Below, piece after piece: positions 42,303 to 52,115 of a DNA stretch of 64,000 nucleotides (positions are counted from its first letter, which is position 1; the number at the start of each line of letters is the position of its first letter). Under the pieces are notes generated by a model. It searched no databases. It was not told the DNA's origin and saw nothing but the letters and a program-made list of their open reading frames with translations. The translations under genes were made by a program, and so were the position numbers. The stretch comes from Mixta intestinalis (lineage in GTDB: Bacteria; Pseudomonadota; Gammaproteobacteria; Enterobacterales; Enterobacteriaceae): assembly GCF_009914055.1 (NCBI RefSeq), contig NZ_CP028271.1, positions 620,001-684,000 on the forward strand. The letters are read 5' to 3'.

Positions 42303-42327
42303 GTTATCCACCATTCCTGTGGATAAC
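42303..42327. promoter_or_regulatory. Inverted pair of DnaA boxes upstream of uvrB
   Basis: GTTATCCAC and GTGGATAAC form a perfect 9-base inverted repeat with a 7-base spacer. On the minus strand 42318-42326 reads TTATCCACA, a perfect DnaA box. On the plus strand 42304-42312 reads TTATCCACC, one mismatch. DnaA binding upstream of E. coli uvrB has been reported, so a conserved role in control is plausible. Confidence 0.65.
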
Positions 42328-42526
42328 CATGTGCATTACCGAGTGAAAACAGCTGGCAGACCAGAGCGGGCGCGGCTTTTTCCTGAACTGGCGCTAAACT
42401 GGACTTTATTTATATTCTATTTATTTTCAGCATGTTAAACAAAATCAAGGCTGCTCCAGCGCCAGCTTTTTTACCATACGTGTTTTGCGCTGCGCCTATT
42501 GACAAATGTTAAAGGGCGAGCACAGT

Positions 42527-42535
42527 TGGGGATAA
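42527..42535 (-). promoter_or_regulatory. Third DnaA-box-like site upstream of uvrB
   Basis: The minus strand reads TTATCCCCA, one mismatch from the DnaA box TTATCCACA. It lies about 215 bases downstream of the inverted pair and 180 bases before uvrB. On its own it is a weak prediction. Confidence 0.4.
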
Positions 42536-42620
42536 CCTCATGGCCCTTAATATTATCACTGCGTAACGATAAGCTTTAAAATCTCCTCTTTGCCTTTTCC
42601 AATTGGATAGTGCAAAATAA

Positions 42621-42636
42621 CTGATTATTTATCCAG
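42621..42636 (+). promoter_or_regulatory. Candidate LexA box of uvrB
   Basis: CTGATTATTTATCCAG has the CTG-N10-CAG spacing of SOS boxes. It is very like the E. coli uvrB site (CTG, T-rich, ATCCAG), in the same place about 80 bases before the start codon. The first half lacks the fourth-position T of CTGT. LexA repression and SOS induction are expected. Confidence 0.7.
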
Positions 42637-42715
42637 TATTCCGCGCTGGAAAAATCATCGAAGCGGAGTAAAATTACCATCCTGTCCGTGCAATCCTTCA
42701 GCAGAGACCTTCATA

Positions 42716-44737
<2,022 letters not shown>

Positions 44738-44751
44738 TCGGGCTGAAAGCG

Positions 44752-44775
44752 GGCGGGCATCAGATTGCCCGCCTT
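44752..44775. terminator. Hairpin between convergent uvrB and ybhK
   Basis: GGCGGGCA and TGCCCGCC form a perfect 8-base stem with loop TCAGAT, 15 bases after the uvrB stop. Only two T follow, so it is a weak intrinsic terminator at best. Confidence 0.5.
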
Positions 44776-44814
44776 GCGGAGTGATAAAGGTAACGGCAGA
44801 AGCAAAGCGACGTT

Positions 44815-45723
44815 TTAGCCGAGCGACTGCACCGCTTTTTCCAGCGCCTGGCGCAATAGCTGACGATCGTGGCGGTAGGGAATATCCGCCGCTTCCAGCG
44901 GTTGCTGGATAATCAGGCGATCGCGTACGCCCTGCGTATCCACGCCAGGGCCTATCACCACCGCATCGATAACTCTTTTACCAATGCGTTTTTCCAGCAG
45001 CGCCAGCTTATCTTCCAGACGCAGACTGGCGGCTGCCGGACTCAGCTCCCGCCCCAGGTTACCGATATAAATCAGCGGTGCGGGCGAGCGGCGCAGCGCC
45101 TGGGTCATCTCTTCCATCAGCAGCAGCGGCATCAGGCTGGTAAAGAAGCTGCCGGGGCCGATCAGCAGCAGATCGGCATCGGCAACGGCTTCAATCGCCT
45201 CACGCGTGGGCGCAACGTTAGGATGCAGCATCAGCTCCTGCGGCGGCAGCTTCAGCGTATCGATCTCCGTCTCGCCATAAACCATATGGCCTTCGCTGTC
45301 GGTGGCGAGCAGATCCACCGGCTGCTCCGACATCGGAATTAAAAAGGCATCCACCTTCAGCAGATTGCGGATCAGGTTGATCGCTTCCAGCGGGCGCACG
45401 CTGAGATGATCCAGCGCCTTCAGCATCAGGTTGCCGAGGTTATGTCCGGCCAGTTCACCGTTGCCGGTAAAGCGGTACTCGAACATGGCTGAGGCGACGC
45501 CGGGTTCGGTAATCAGCTGATTAAGGCAGTTGCGCATATCGCCCCAGGCGATGCCGCCTTCGGAACGGCGAATACGTCCCGTAGAGCCGCCGTTATCGGT
45601 GGTAGTGACAATGCCGGTAAGGCGCGAGCCGAGCAGGGCAAGGGCTGACATCACGCGGCCCAGGCCATGACCGCCGCCAAGGGCAACCACCCGATCCAGA
45701 TCCGCAAGGGTACGATTTCGCAT
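44815..45723 (-). CDS. ybhK: YvcK/CofD-family gluconeogenesis factor homologue
   Basis: The 302-residue product equals E. coli YbhK in length and belongs to the CofD/YvcK family. In Bacillus, YvcK binds UDP-sugars and affects morphology and gluconeogenic growth; the enterobacterial role is not settled. The N-terminus has the nucleotide-binding ALGGGHGLGRVMSAL and VTTTDNGGSTGRIR, and the middle has LTEPGVASAMFEYRF-type and IGPGSFFTSLMPLLL segments. It is divergent from moaA, as in E. coli. Confidence 0.93.
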   Translation of the reverse strand: MRNRTLADLDRVVALGGGHGLGRVMSALALLGSRLTGIVTTTDNGGSTGRIRRSEGGIAWGDMRNCLNQLITEPGVASAMFEYRFTGNGELAGHNLGNLMLKALDHLSVRPLEAINLIRNLLKVDAFLIPMSEQPVDLLATDSEGHMVYGETEIDTLKLPPQELMLHPNVAPTREAIEAVADADLLLIGPGSFFTSLMPLLLMEEMTQALRRSPAPLIYIGNLGRELSPAAASLRLEDKLALLEKRIGKRVIDAVVIGPGVDTQGVRDRLIIQQPLEAADIPYRHDRQLLRQALEKAVQSLG

Positions 45724-46009
45724 AATTCTCCTGACAGTTAACCATACTGACCGCCATCGTCAGCAGCGCACAGGATAATGGTTTCTTATCGCCTTTAACA
45801 CACTGCTTCGCGCTGGAAACGGGCAAATCGAGGAATAACTGACATTTCTGAATAATTGCAGTTATTGCTTACGCCGTATAACCCCGTCGTACCGGGCAAG
45901 TTCGTTAAACAGGGGGCGATTATGCAGCAATATGCAGAGAAAATCCGATATATAACTGTATATACAACGAAATTTGACGTGGCATAGCCTGACAAATAAC
46001 GTTACTATT

Positions 46010-46146
46010 TGGTCATTCCTGCTTAGCAGGCACAACCACACTCAAGCCTTTACGCCTACGTCCTTAGATACGGCGAACTGGCCGCAGCCGCGAGCTGCCA
46101 GGGTGCAGAAAGAAATGACTGCATCTCCCATTTTGGAAAGGTGTTC
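46010..46146 (+). ncRNA. Probable molybdenum cofactor (Moco) RNA motif upstream of moaA
   Basis: The 425-base gap before moaA ends in a highly structured GC-rich leader, directly before the start codon. Hairpins CCTGC-TTA-GCAGG (46018-46030) and GCAG/CTGC around CCGCGAG (about 46084-46098) are followed by GGGTGCAG...CTGCATCTCCC (about 46101-46129). The place and layout match the Moco riboswitch-like motif upstream of enterobacterial moaA, which lowers moa expression when cofactor is plentiful. Identification is by context and partial pattern, not by covariance search. The left part of the gap (45724-46000) shows nothing else clear. Confidence 0.6.
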
Positions 46147-46148
46147 TG

Positions 46149-47135
46149 GTGACGCAATTTACTGATTCTTATGCGCGCAAGTTTTATTACCTGCGTCTGT
46201 CGATCACAGATGTGTGCAATTTTCGTTGCACCTACTGCCTGCCCGATGGCTATAAGCCGCAGGGCACGACCAACAAAAGCTTCCTCTCTCTGGATGAGAT
46301 CCGGCGCGTCACGCGTGCGTTCGCTAACGCCGGTACGGAGAAGGTGCGTCTCACCGGCGGCGAGCCGAGTCTGCGCCGCGATTTTATCGATATCATCGCG
46401 GCGGTGCGCGAAAATCCGGGCATTAAGCAGCTGGCGGTTACCACCAACGGCTATCGCATGGCGCGCGATGTTGCCCGCTGGCGCGAGGCAGGGCTGACGT
46501 CGATTAACGTCAGTGTCGACAGCCTTGACGCCCGTCAATTCCATGCCATCACCGGCCAGGATAAATTCCATCAGGTGATGCAGGGCATCGATGCCGCTTT
46601 CGAGGCGGGGTTCAGCAAGATAAAAGTCAATAGCGTGCTGATGCGCGATGTGAACCATCGCAGCCTGCAAGCCTTTCTCGACTGGATTCGCCATCGTCCG
46701 ATTCAGCTGCGCTTTATTGAGCTGATGGAAACCGGCGAGGGCAGCGATCTCTTCCAGCGCCATCATGTTTCCGGTGAGGTGATTCGCGACCAGCTGATTA
46801 TGCAGGGCTGGCAGCGTCAGCTGCGTGAGCGCAGTGACGGTCCGGCGCAGGTGTTCCGCCATCCTGACTATCAGGGCGAAATCGGCCTGATCATGCCTTA
46901 CGAGAAGGATTTTTGCGCCAGCTGCAACCGCCTGCGCGTTTCGGCTATCGGTAACCTTCATCTCTGCCTGTTCGGTGACGGTGGCGTGCCGCTACGCGAT
47001 CTGCTGGCGTCGGATGAGCAGCAGGATGAGCTACAGGCGCGTATCGCCGCCAGCCTGGGACGCAAAAAGCAGACCCACTTCCTGCATCAGGGCAATACCG
47101 GCATCACGCAGAATCTTTCATTTATCGGCGGCTAA
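46149..47135 (+). CDS. moaA: GTP 3',8-cyclase
   Basis: MoaA is the radical SAM enzyme that, with MoaC, turns GTP into cyclic pyranopterin monophosphate, the first step of molybdenum cofactor synthesis. The 328-residue product has the SAM cluster motif CNFRCTYCLP, KVRLTGGEPSLRRDF, and C-terminal second-cluster cysteines in CASCNRLRVSAIGNLHLC. It ends in the activating GG. GTG at 46149 is the start, after GGAAAGGTG. Confidence 0.97.
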   Translation: MTQFTDSYARKFYYLRLSITDVCNFRCTYCLPDGYKPQGTTNKSFLSLDEIRRVTRAFANAGTEKVRLTGGEPSLRRDFIDIIAAVRENPGIKQLAVTTNGYRMARDVARWREAGLTSINVSVDSLDARQFHAITGQDKFHQVMQGIDAAFEAGFSKIKVNSVLMRDVNHRSLQAFLDWIRHRPIQLRFIELMETGEGSDLFQRHHVSGEVIRDQLIMQGWQRQLRERSDGPAQVFRHPDYQGEIGLIMPYEKDFCASCNRLRVSAIGNLHLCLFGDGGVPLRDLLASDEQQDELQARIAASLGRKKQTHFLHQGNTGITQNLSFIGG

Positions 47136-47149
47136 CACGGGAGAATAGC

Positions 47150-47665
47150 ATGAGCAAAGCCAACCTCGAATTTCAGGCGACACGCATCGCGGTACTGACC
47201 GTATCCGATCGTCGTGACGCCTCTGACGACACTTCCGGCGACTACTTTCGCGAGGCGGTGACCGAAGCGGGCCATCAGGTGATCGATCACGCTATCGTTC
47301 CCGATAATCTTTACCGCATCCGCGCGGTGGTCTCCAGCTGGATTGCCAGTGATGACGTGCAGGTGATTTTAATCAACGGCGGCACCGGCTTTTACAGCAA
47401 AAACAGCACGCCGGAAGCGCTGCTGCCGCTGTTTGACCGCGAAGTGGAAGGCTTTGGCGAAGTGTTTCGCATGCTTTCATGGGAAGAGATTGGTTCCGCC
47501 GCGTTGCAGTCCCGCGCCGTTGCAGGGATGGCGAACCAGACGTTAATCTTCGCCGTGCCTGGCTCAACCTCCGCCTGCCGTACCGCATGGGAGCGCATTA
47601 TCTGCGAGCAGCTTGATGCACGCACGCGTCCCTGCCAGTTTGTTTCCCACCTGAAAAAAGCGTAA
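47150..47665 (+). CDS. moaB: Molybdopterin adenylyltransferase-like protein MoaB
   Basis: MoaB is a trimeric MogA/MoaB-fold protein. In E. coli it is dispensable for cofactor synthesis, and its true role is uncertain. The 171-residue product has the family start RIAVLTVSDRRDASDDTSG, the substrate loop LINGGTGFYSKNSTPEALLP and VPGSTSACRTAW. It lies 14 bases after moaA with GGGAG before the ATG. Confidence 0.96.
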   Translation: MSKANLEFQATRIAVLTVSDRRDASDDTSGDYFREAVTEAGHQVIDHAIVPDNLYRIRAVVSSWIASDDVQVILINGGTGFYSKNSTPEALLPLFDREVEGFGEVFRMLSWEEIGSAALQSRAVAGMANQTLIFAVPGSTSACRTAWERIICEQLDARTRPCQFVSHLKKA

Positions 47666-47667
47666 CT

Positions 47668-48153
47668 ATGTCGCAATTAACCCATATTAACGCCGCCGGT
47701 GAAGCGCATATGGTCGATGTGTCGGCCAAAAATGAAACGCTGCGCGAGGCGCGCGCGGAAGCCTGCGTGGTAATGTCGCCCGCCACGCTACAAATGATTA
47801 TCGAAGGGCGCCATCATAAAGGCGACGTGTTCGCCACCGCACGCATTGCCGGTATCCAGGCGGCGAAACGCACCTGGGAACTGATCCCGCTCTGCCACCC
47901 GTTAATGCTAAGCAAAGTGGAAGTGGAACTGGTTGCCGAGCCGGAAAAAAACCGGGTGCGCATTACGTCGCTTTGTCGTCTGACCGGTAAAACCGGCGTC
48001 GAAATGGAGGCGCTGACCGCCGCTTCGGTAGCCGCACTGACCATCTACGACATGTGTAAAGCGGTACAGAAGGATATGGTGATTGAAACGGTGCGCCTGC
48101 TGCATAAAAGCGGCGGCAAATCGGGTGATTTTCAGGTGGTGGATCATGATTAA
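47668..48153 (+). CDS. moaC: Cyclic pyranopterin monophosphate synthase
   Basis: MoaC completes formation of cPMP from the MoaA product. The 161-residue product has family motifs MVDVSAKNETLREARA, IPLCHPLMLSKVEVEL and TGVEMEALTAASVAALTIYD with the catalytic residues. It begins 2 bases after moaB and overlaps moaD by 8 bases. Confidence 0.97.
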   Translation: MSQLTHINAAGEAHMVDVSAKNETLREARAEACVVMSPATLQMIIEGRHHKGDVFATARIAGIQAAKRTWELIPLCHPLMLSKVEVELVAEPEKNRVRITSLCRLTGKTGVEMEALTAASVAALTIYDMCKAVQKDMVIETVRLLHKSGGKSGDFQVVDHD

Positions 48154-48391
48154 CGTGCTGTTCTTCGCGCAGGTGCGCGAGCTGGTGGATACCTCATCGC
48201 TGACGCTGGCCGCCGAGTACGCCACGGTCGAGGATCTGCGTGTGGCGCTGGCGGCGCGTGGCGATCGCTGGGCGCTGGCGCTGAATGCCGGAAAGCTACT
48301 GGCATCGGTGAATCAGACGCTGGTTTCGCTTCAGCATCCGCTTCAGGATGGTGATGAAGTCGCCTTCTTCCCACCGGTCACCGGAGGCTAA
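48146..48391 (+). CDS. moaD: Molybdopterin synthase sulfur carrier subunit
   Basis: MoaD is the small ubiquitin-like subunit. Its C-terminal glycine carries the thiocarboxylate that MoaE puts into molybdopterin. The 81-residue product ends in AFFPPVTGG, with the required Gly-Gly. ATG at 48146 lies inside the end of moaC; a longer frame from 48083 is rejected. moaE starts 1 base after its stop. Confidence 0.97.
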   Translation: MINVLFFAQVRELVDTSSLTLAAEYATVEDLRVALAARGDRWALALNAGKLLASVNQTLVSLQHPLQDGDEVAFFPPVTGG

Positions 48392-48392
48392 C

Positions 48393-48845
48393 ATGACGAC
48401 CCGAATTCGCGTCGGTGAGGCGTCGTTCAGCATGGCTGACGAATACGCGTGGCTCTCCGCCTGTGATGATGATGGCGCAGTTGTTACCTTTACCGGTAAG
48501 GTGCGTAATCACAATCTGGGCGATAATGTCTCCGCGCTGACGCTGGAGCACTATCCCGGCATGACGGAAAAAGCGCTGACCGAGATCGCCGACGAAGCAC
48601 GCACGCGCTGGGCACTTCAGCGCATCAGCATTATCCACCGTGTTGGCGCGCTCTATCCCGGCGATGAGATCGTTTTCGTCGGCGTCAGCGCCGCACACCG
48701 CAGCGGCGCTTTCGAGGCCGCCGAGTTTATTATGGACTACCTGAAAACCCGTGCGCCGTTCTGGAAACGGGAAGCGACGCCGCAGGGCGACCGCTGGGTC
48801 GATGCTCGCGACAGCGATCGCCAGGCCGCCGAGCGCTGGGATTAA
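48393..48845 (+). CDS. moaE: Molybdopterin synthase catalytic subunit
   Basis: MoaE transfers sulfur from two MoaD molecules to cPMP. The 150-residue product has FTGKVRNHNLGDNVSALTLE, HRVGALYPGDEIVFVGVSAAHR, and the lysine-rich active-site stretch YLKTRAPFWKRE. GGAGG precedes ATG 48393. It is the last gene of moaABCDE and overlaps the convergent DUF1264 gene by 4 bases. Confidence 0.97.
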   Translation: MTTRIRVGEASFSMADEYAWLSACDDDGAVVTFTGKVRNHNLGDNVSALTLEHYPGMTEKALTEIADEARTRWALQRISIIHRVGALYPGDEIVFVGVSAAHRSGAFEAAEFIMDYLKTRAPFWKREATPQGDRWVDARDSDRQAAERWD

Positions 48846-49633
48846 TGCTGCTGGCGCTTCGTCTGTTCTGAAGTGCCAAACTGCGTATTGCCGTGGGCGT
48901 GCTCGCCGCCGCCCTCTACGCGCTGAAGCTGAATGACTTCGCCATCCTGCCAGGCATTTGCGCCCTTAACCACAGGGTTGGCGATAATATCGGCGCGCTG
49001 CTGGCGCATCTTGCGGCTGTCGATATCGAAACGTTCATCGCGATCTTTCAGTAGCCGCCGATCGAGCTGACCGTCAGCGGTAAAGCCCATCATCAGCGCC
49101 GGAATGCCGATTGGCAGGCTCTGGTCACGATCGGTATGCCAGGTGTGCCAGGTTTTCCCATAGGTATTCACCAGTTTGGTCATTAACGCCTTATCCGCCG
49201 CGTCCGGCAGGCCGGGCGCGATCAGCGTCCCCGACTTCACTTCATAGCTATGGCTGTGCCACAGCTTTTTCTCTTCCGGCGGCAGCGTTTTATACAGCCG
49301 CTCGCTGATAATGTATTCCACGCCCATCAACCGGGCGTTGCGCGTATTGCCATCATAAATCACCGCCTGCATCACATCGTCGTTCAGGACAGTAACGTAA
49401 TGGTGCGCTTCCATCTGACCGTTTTTATCACCACTGTAAAAGTGGAAGCCGTCGAGATAGGCGTTAATGGCATCGATCGGCGGACGTGACTGCAACACCG
49501 CCGCGCCGCTATCCAGCAGCTTCATTTTGGTTGAGGTTGGTGCGCCCGGCGTCTGTACCTGCGCCGGTGTATTATTGCCGCTACAACTGGCAAGCGCTAA
49601 AGCGGTAACGATCGGCAGCCATGCTGTTTTCAT
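48842..49633 (-). CDS. DUF1264 (OBAP-type) lipoprotein
   Basis: The 263-residue precursor has a lipoprotein signal with lipobox ASC and Cys17. A DUF1264 domain follows, the family that includes plant oil body-associated proteins: PPIDAINAYLDGFHFYSGD, MEAHHYVTVLNDDVMQAVIYD, GVEYIISERLYKTLPPEEKK, LWHSHSYEVKSGTLIAPG. The conserved histidines suggest a ligand or metal site, but no activity is known. The C-terminal tail is His/Gln-rich. It is not at this place in E. coli. It is divergent from the next lipoprotein gene. Confidence 0.88.
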   Translation of the reverse strand: MKTAWLPIVTALALASCSGNNTPAQVQTPGAPTSTKMKLLDSGAAVLQSRPPIDAINAYLDGFHFYSGDKNGQMEAHHYVTVLNDDVMQAVIYDGNTRNARLMGVEYIISERLYKTLPPEEKKLWHSHSYEVKSGTLIAPGLPDAADKALMTKLVNTYGKTWHTWHTDRDQSLPIGIPALMMGFTADGQLDRRLLKDRDERFDIDSRKMRQQRADIIANPVVKGANAWQDGEVIQLQRVEGGGEHAHGNTQFGTSEQTKRQQH

Positions 49634-49778
49634 TGCTTCACTCCTGTCATAATCATTAACAAAAGTTAACGTTAGTCCAAATTACTGAAAGTGAAAGGTG
49701 AAGCCATCATCCGGTGCGGCGCTGGCAATTTCCGCTTACGGTGGTAAGGTGCGTTATCTTCCGCAAACGGAGACAGGT

Positions 49779-50867
49779 ATGTCATTTACGCGATTCCGTA
49801 TTTTTTCACTGCTGGGGCTACTGGCGCTGGCGGGCTGTAGCAGCAAACCGCAAACGACACCGCAGCAAACGCCGCAGCAGATACAGGCGCGCATTGTGAA
49901 GCTGATGCCTGCGCACGTGCAGCAGAAGGCGGAGTGGGCCAGCGATATCGCTACCGCCCTGCGTACCCAGCAGATTGAGGCCAGCGACAGCCATATCTGT
50001 GCCATCGTTGCGGTGACCGATCAGGAAACTAACTTCAATGTCGATGCGCCGGTTACCGGTCTGTCGAAAATCGCCTGGGGCGAAATCAACAAACGCGCAG
50101 CGCGGCTACATATTCCGACGTTTCTGGTACGAACCGCGCTGCTAATCAAATCCTCTAACGGACGCAGCTATGCCGATCGGCTGGATAGCGTACGCAGCGA
50201 AAAAGAGCTGAGTGCGATTTTTGATGACTTTATCGACATGGTGCCGATGGGACAGACGCTGTTTGGCAACCTCAATCCGATCCACACCGGCGGGCCGATG
50301 CAGGTCAGCATCGCCTTTGCCGAAGCGAACGCGAAAGGCTATCCGTGGCCGGTGAAAGAAGGCATACGTCAGGAGGTCTTTACGCGCCACGGCGGCATCT
50401 GGTTTGGCGTGAAGCACCTGTTGGGTTATCCGGCCAGCTACAGCGAGCCGTTGTACCGCTTCGCCGACTTTAACGCAGGCTGGTATGCCAGCCGTAATGC
50501 GGCGTTTCAGGCAGCGGTGGCACGCACTACCGGTATGAAACTGGCGCTGGATGGCGATCTGATTCTCTATGGTTCCGATAAAGCAGGCGCCACCGAACTG
50601 GCGGTACGCACGCTGAGTCAACAGCTGGATATGAGCGATCGCGCCATTCGCCGCGATCTGGAGAAGGGCGACAGCGCGGAATTTGAGCAAAGCAAACTGT
50701 GGAAAAAGGTCTTTGCGTTAGCGGATAGCCAGGCCGGACACACGCTGCCGCGTCAGATGCTGCCCGGCATCCAGCTGGAAAGCCCGAAAATTACCCGCAA
50801 GCTGACGACCGCCTGGTTCGCCCAGCGCGTCAACAGCCGCTATCAGCAATGCATGGCCCGTCGCTAA
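49779..50867 (+). CDS. DUF1615 family lipoprotein
   Basis: The 362-residue precursor has a lipoprotein signal (LLALAGC, Cys20), a Thr/Pro/Gln-rich linker (PQTTPQQTPQQIQ), and a long domain matching DUF1615 as recalled, with SHICAIVAVTDQETNFNVDAP, GGPMQVSIAFAEANA and KHLLGYPASYSEPLYRFADF. The glutamate in TDQETNF and the QVS segment recall lytic transglycosylase-like folds, so a cell wall role is possible but not shown. ATG at 49779 follows GGAG; an upstream in-frame start at 49698 is less likely. It is an accessory gene between the moa operon and ybhL. Confidence 0.82.
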   Translation: MSFTRFRIFSLLGLLALAGCSSKPQTTPQQTPQQIQARIVKLMPAHVQQKAEWASDIATALRTQQIEASDSHICAIVAVTDQETNFNVDAPVTGLSKIAWGEINKRAARLHIPTFLVRTALLIKSSNGRSYADRLDSVRSEKELSAIFDDFIDMVPMGQTLFGNLNPIHTGGPMQVSIAFAEANAKGYPWPVKEGIRQEVFTRHGGIWFGVKHLLGYPASYSEPLYRFADFNAGWYASRNAAFQAAVARTTGMKLALDGDLILYGSDKAGATELAVRTLSQQLDMSDRAIRRDLEKGDSAEFEQSKLWKKVFALADSQAGHTLPRQMLPGIQLESPKITRKLTTAWFAQRVNSRYQQCMARR

Positions 50868-50998
50868 CCGCGATGGTTACGCAAAATGACTCACAGCCTC
50901 ATGCCGTTATCATCAGGTTTGAAAAACGAGTAATGGCGCGATCGTCCAGATCTATGCCACACTTGAATAACTTAACTTTTATACCTTCAGGGGGATCT

Positions 50999-51709
50999 AT
51001 GGATCGATTTCCACGCACTCAGGATACAATCGTGCAGCGTGCCGGTACGGGGCTGCAAACTTATATGGCGCAGGTGTATGGCTGGATGACCTGTGGCCTG
51101 CTGCTTACCGCCTTTATCTCCTGGTATGCCGCCAACACGCCAGCGGTGATGGAAATGGTGTTGGCGAATCGTATCACCTTCTTCGGCCTGATCATTGCTC
51201 AGCTGGCAATCGTATTTGTGCTTTCTGGCCTGGTTCATAAGCTAAGCGGCGGCATCGCTACCGCGCTGTTTATGCTCTACTCGGCGCTGACCGGCCTGAC
51301 GCTGGCGAGTATTTTTCTGGTTTATACCTACTCCTCCATCGCCAGCACCTTCTTTGTTACTGCCGGCATGTTCGGCATCATGAGCTTCTGGGGCTACACC
51401 ACTAAAAGCGACCTGAGCAAAATGGGTAACATCCTGTTTATGGCGCTGATCGGACTGCTGCTGGCTTCGCTGGTTAACTTCTGGCTGAAAAGCCCGGCGC
51501 TGATGTGGGCGATTACCTATATCGGCGTGGTAGTGTTTGTCGGCCTGACCGCTTACGACACGCAAAAACTGAAGGCGATTGGCGAACAAATTGATACGCG
51601 CGATAAAGAAAACCTGCGCCGCTATTCAATTATGGGCGCGCTAACGCTCTACCTCGACTTTATCAACCTGTTCCTGATGCTGCTGCGTATCTTCGGCAAC
51701 CGCCGCTAA
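50999..51709 (+). CDS. ybhL: Bax1-I family inner membrane protein YbhL
   Basis: YbhL belongs to the TMBIM/Bax inhibitor-1-like family of seven-helix membrane proteins, whose members can conduct calcium; the bacterial function is unclear. The 236-residue product matches E. coli YbhL throughout, from MDRFPRTQDTIVQ to FLMLLRIFGNRR, with the conserved TAYDTQKLK near residue 185. ATG at 50999 follows GGGGG and is chosen over the upstream frame from 50849. E. coli has a paralogue, ybhM, next; it is absent here. Confidence 0.94.
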   Translation: MDRFPRTQDTIVQRAGTGLQTYMAQVYGWMTCGLLLTAFISWYAANTPAVMEMVLANRITFFGLIIAQLAIVFVLSGLVHKLSGGIATALFMLYSALTGLTLASIFLVYTYSSIASTFFVTAGMFGIMSFWGYTTKSDLSKMGNILFMALIGLLLASLVNFWLKSPALMWAITYIGVVVFVGLTAYDTQKLKAIGEQIDTRDKENLRRYSIMGALTLYLDFINLFLMLLRIFGNRR

Positions 51710-51718
51710 TCAAACAAC

Positions 51719-51754
51719 AAAGCCACAGCCGTGCATTGCGTTACGGCTGTGGCT
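51719..51754 (+). terminator. Terminator of ybhL
   Basis: AAGCCACAGCCGT and ACGGCTGTGGCTT form a 13-base perfect stem with loop GCATTGCGTT, followed by TATT. It lies 10 bases after the ybhL stop. Its left arm (GCCACAGCCGTGCATT) also resembles the repeat units that start 50 bases downstream. Confidence 0.85.
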
Positions 51755-51769
51755 TTATTCCATGTGGGC

Positions 51770-51910
51770 TTTGTCCCAGCGATGCACTTCGTTCAATCCT
51801 TAGCGACTAAATCTATTCTTTGGGTTTTGTCACCGCCGTGCATTTCATTCAATTCTTAACGACTAAATATGTTCGTTGAGTTTTGTCCCAGCTGTGCACC
51901 TTATTCAAAG
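51770..51910. repeat. Degenerate 56-bp tandem repeats
   Basis: Three consecutive units start at 51770, 51826 and 51882. Each begins TTTGTC and continues with a GTGCA- or ATGCA-centred stretch and then TTCAAT-CTTA-CGACTAAAT. The first two are exactly 56 bases with scattered differences; the third stops after about 29 bases. A fourth partial relative may lie in the left arm of the preceding terminator (51722-51743). No coding frame runs through them on either strand. Confidence 0.8.
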
Positions 51911-51916
51911 CGCGGG

Positions 51917-52014
51917 GAGTACCGGGCGAAGAGTAAAGCGTCCCGCGCCATGGACGGCGCGGGCCGAGCGGTCAGGGATGACAGATTTTGCGTCTTTACG
52001 ATCGACCGGTACTC
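51917..52014. repeat. 98-bp nested inverted repeat
   Basis: The outer arms GAGTACCGG (51917-51925) and CCGGTACTC (52006-52014) are perfect. Inside them GTAAAG (51933-51938) pairs with CTTTAC (51994-51999), and CCCGCGCC (51942-51949) pairs with GGCGCGGG (51956-51963) around a 6-base loop. The unit resembles a small non-autonomous element or a structured RNA. It directly follows the tandem repeats. The remaining 100 bases to ybhN show nothing recognisable. Confidence 0.6.
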
Positions 52015-52115
52015 TCTGCGCAGACGCCATCCAACGCAGTCACCCAGACACCAAGGCACCCAAGGCAGACGCTCACAGCACATCCCCCAAAATACCCTAA
52101 CCAAAAACCATTCCG

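Larger units (their letters stand above)
41897..42715. other. Long non-coding region upstream of uvrB
   Basis: About 820 bases without a convincing gene. A minus-strand frame of 117 codons (41923-42276) has no good ribosome binding site and no family resemblance. The right half holds DnaA-box-like sites and a LexA-like site. E. coli uvrB also has a long multi-promoter upstream region. Confidence 0.6.

Noticed and set aside
51770..51910. Tandem repeats considered as a CRISPR array
   Set aside because: The units are directly adjacent with no unique spacers, are degenerate along their whole length, and no cas genes are near.
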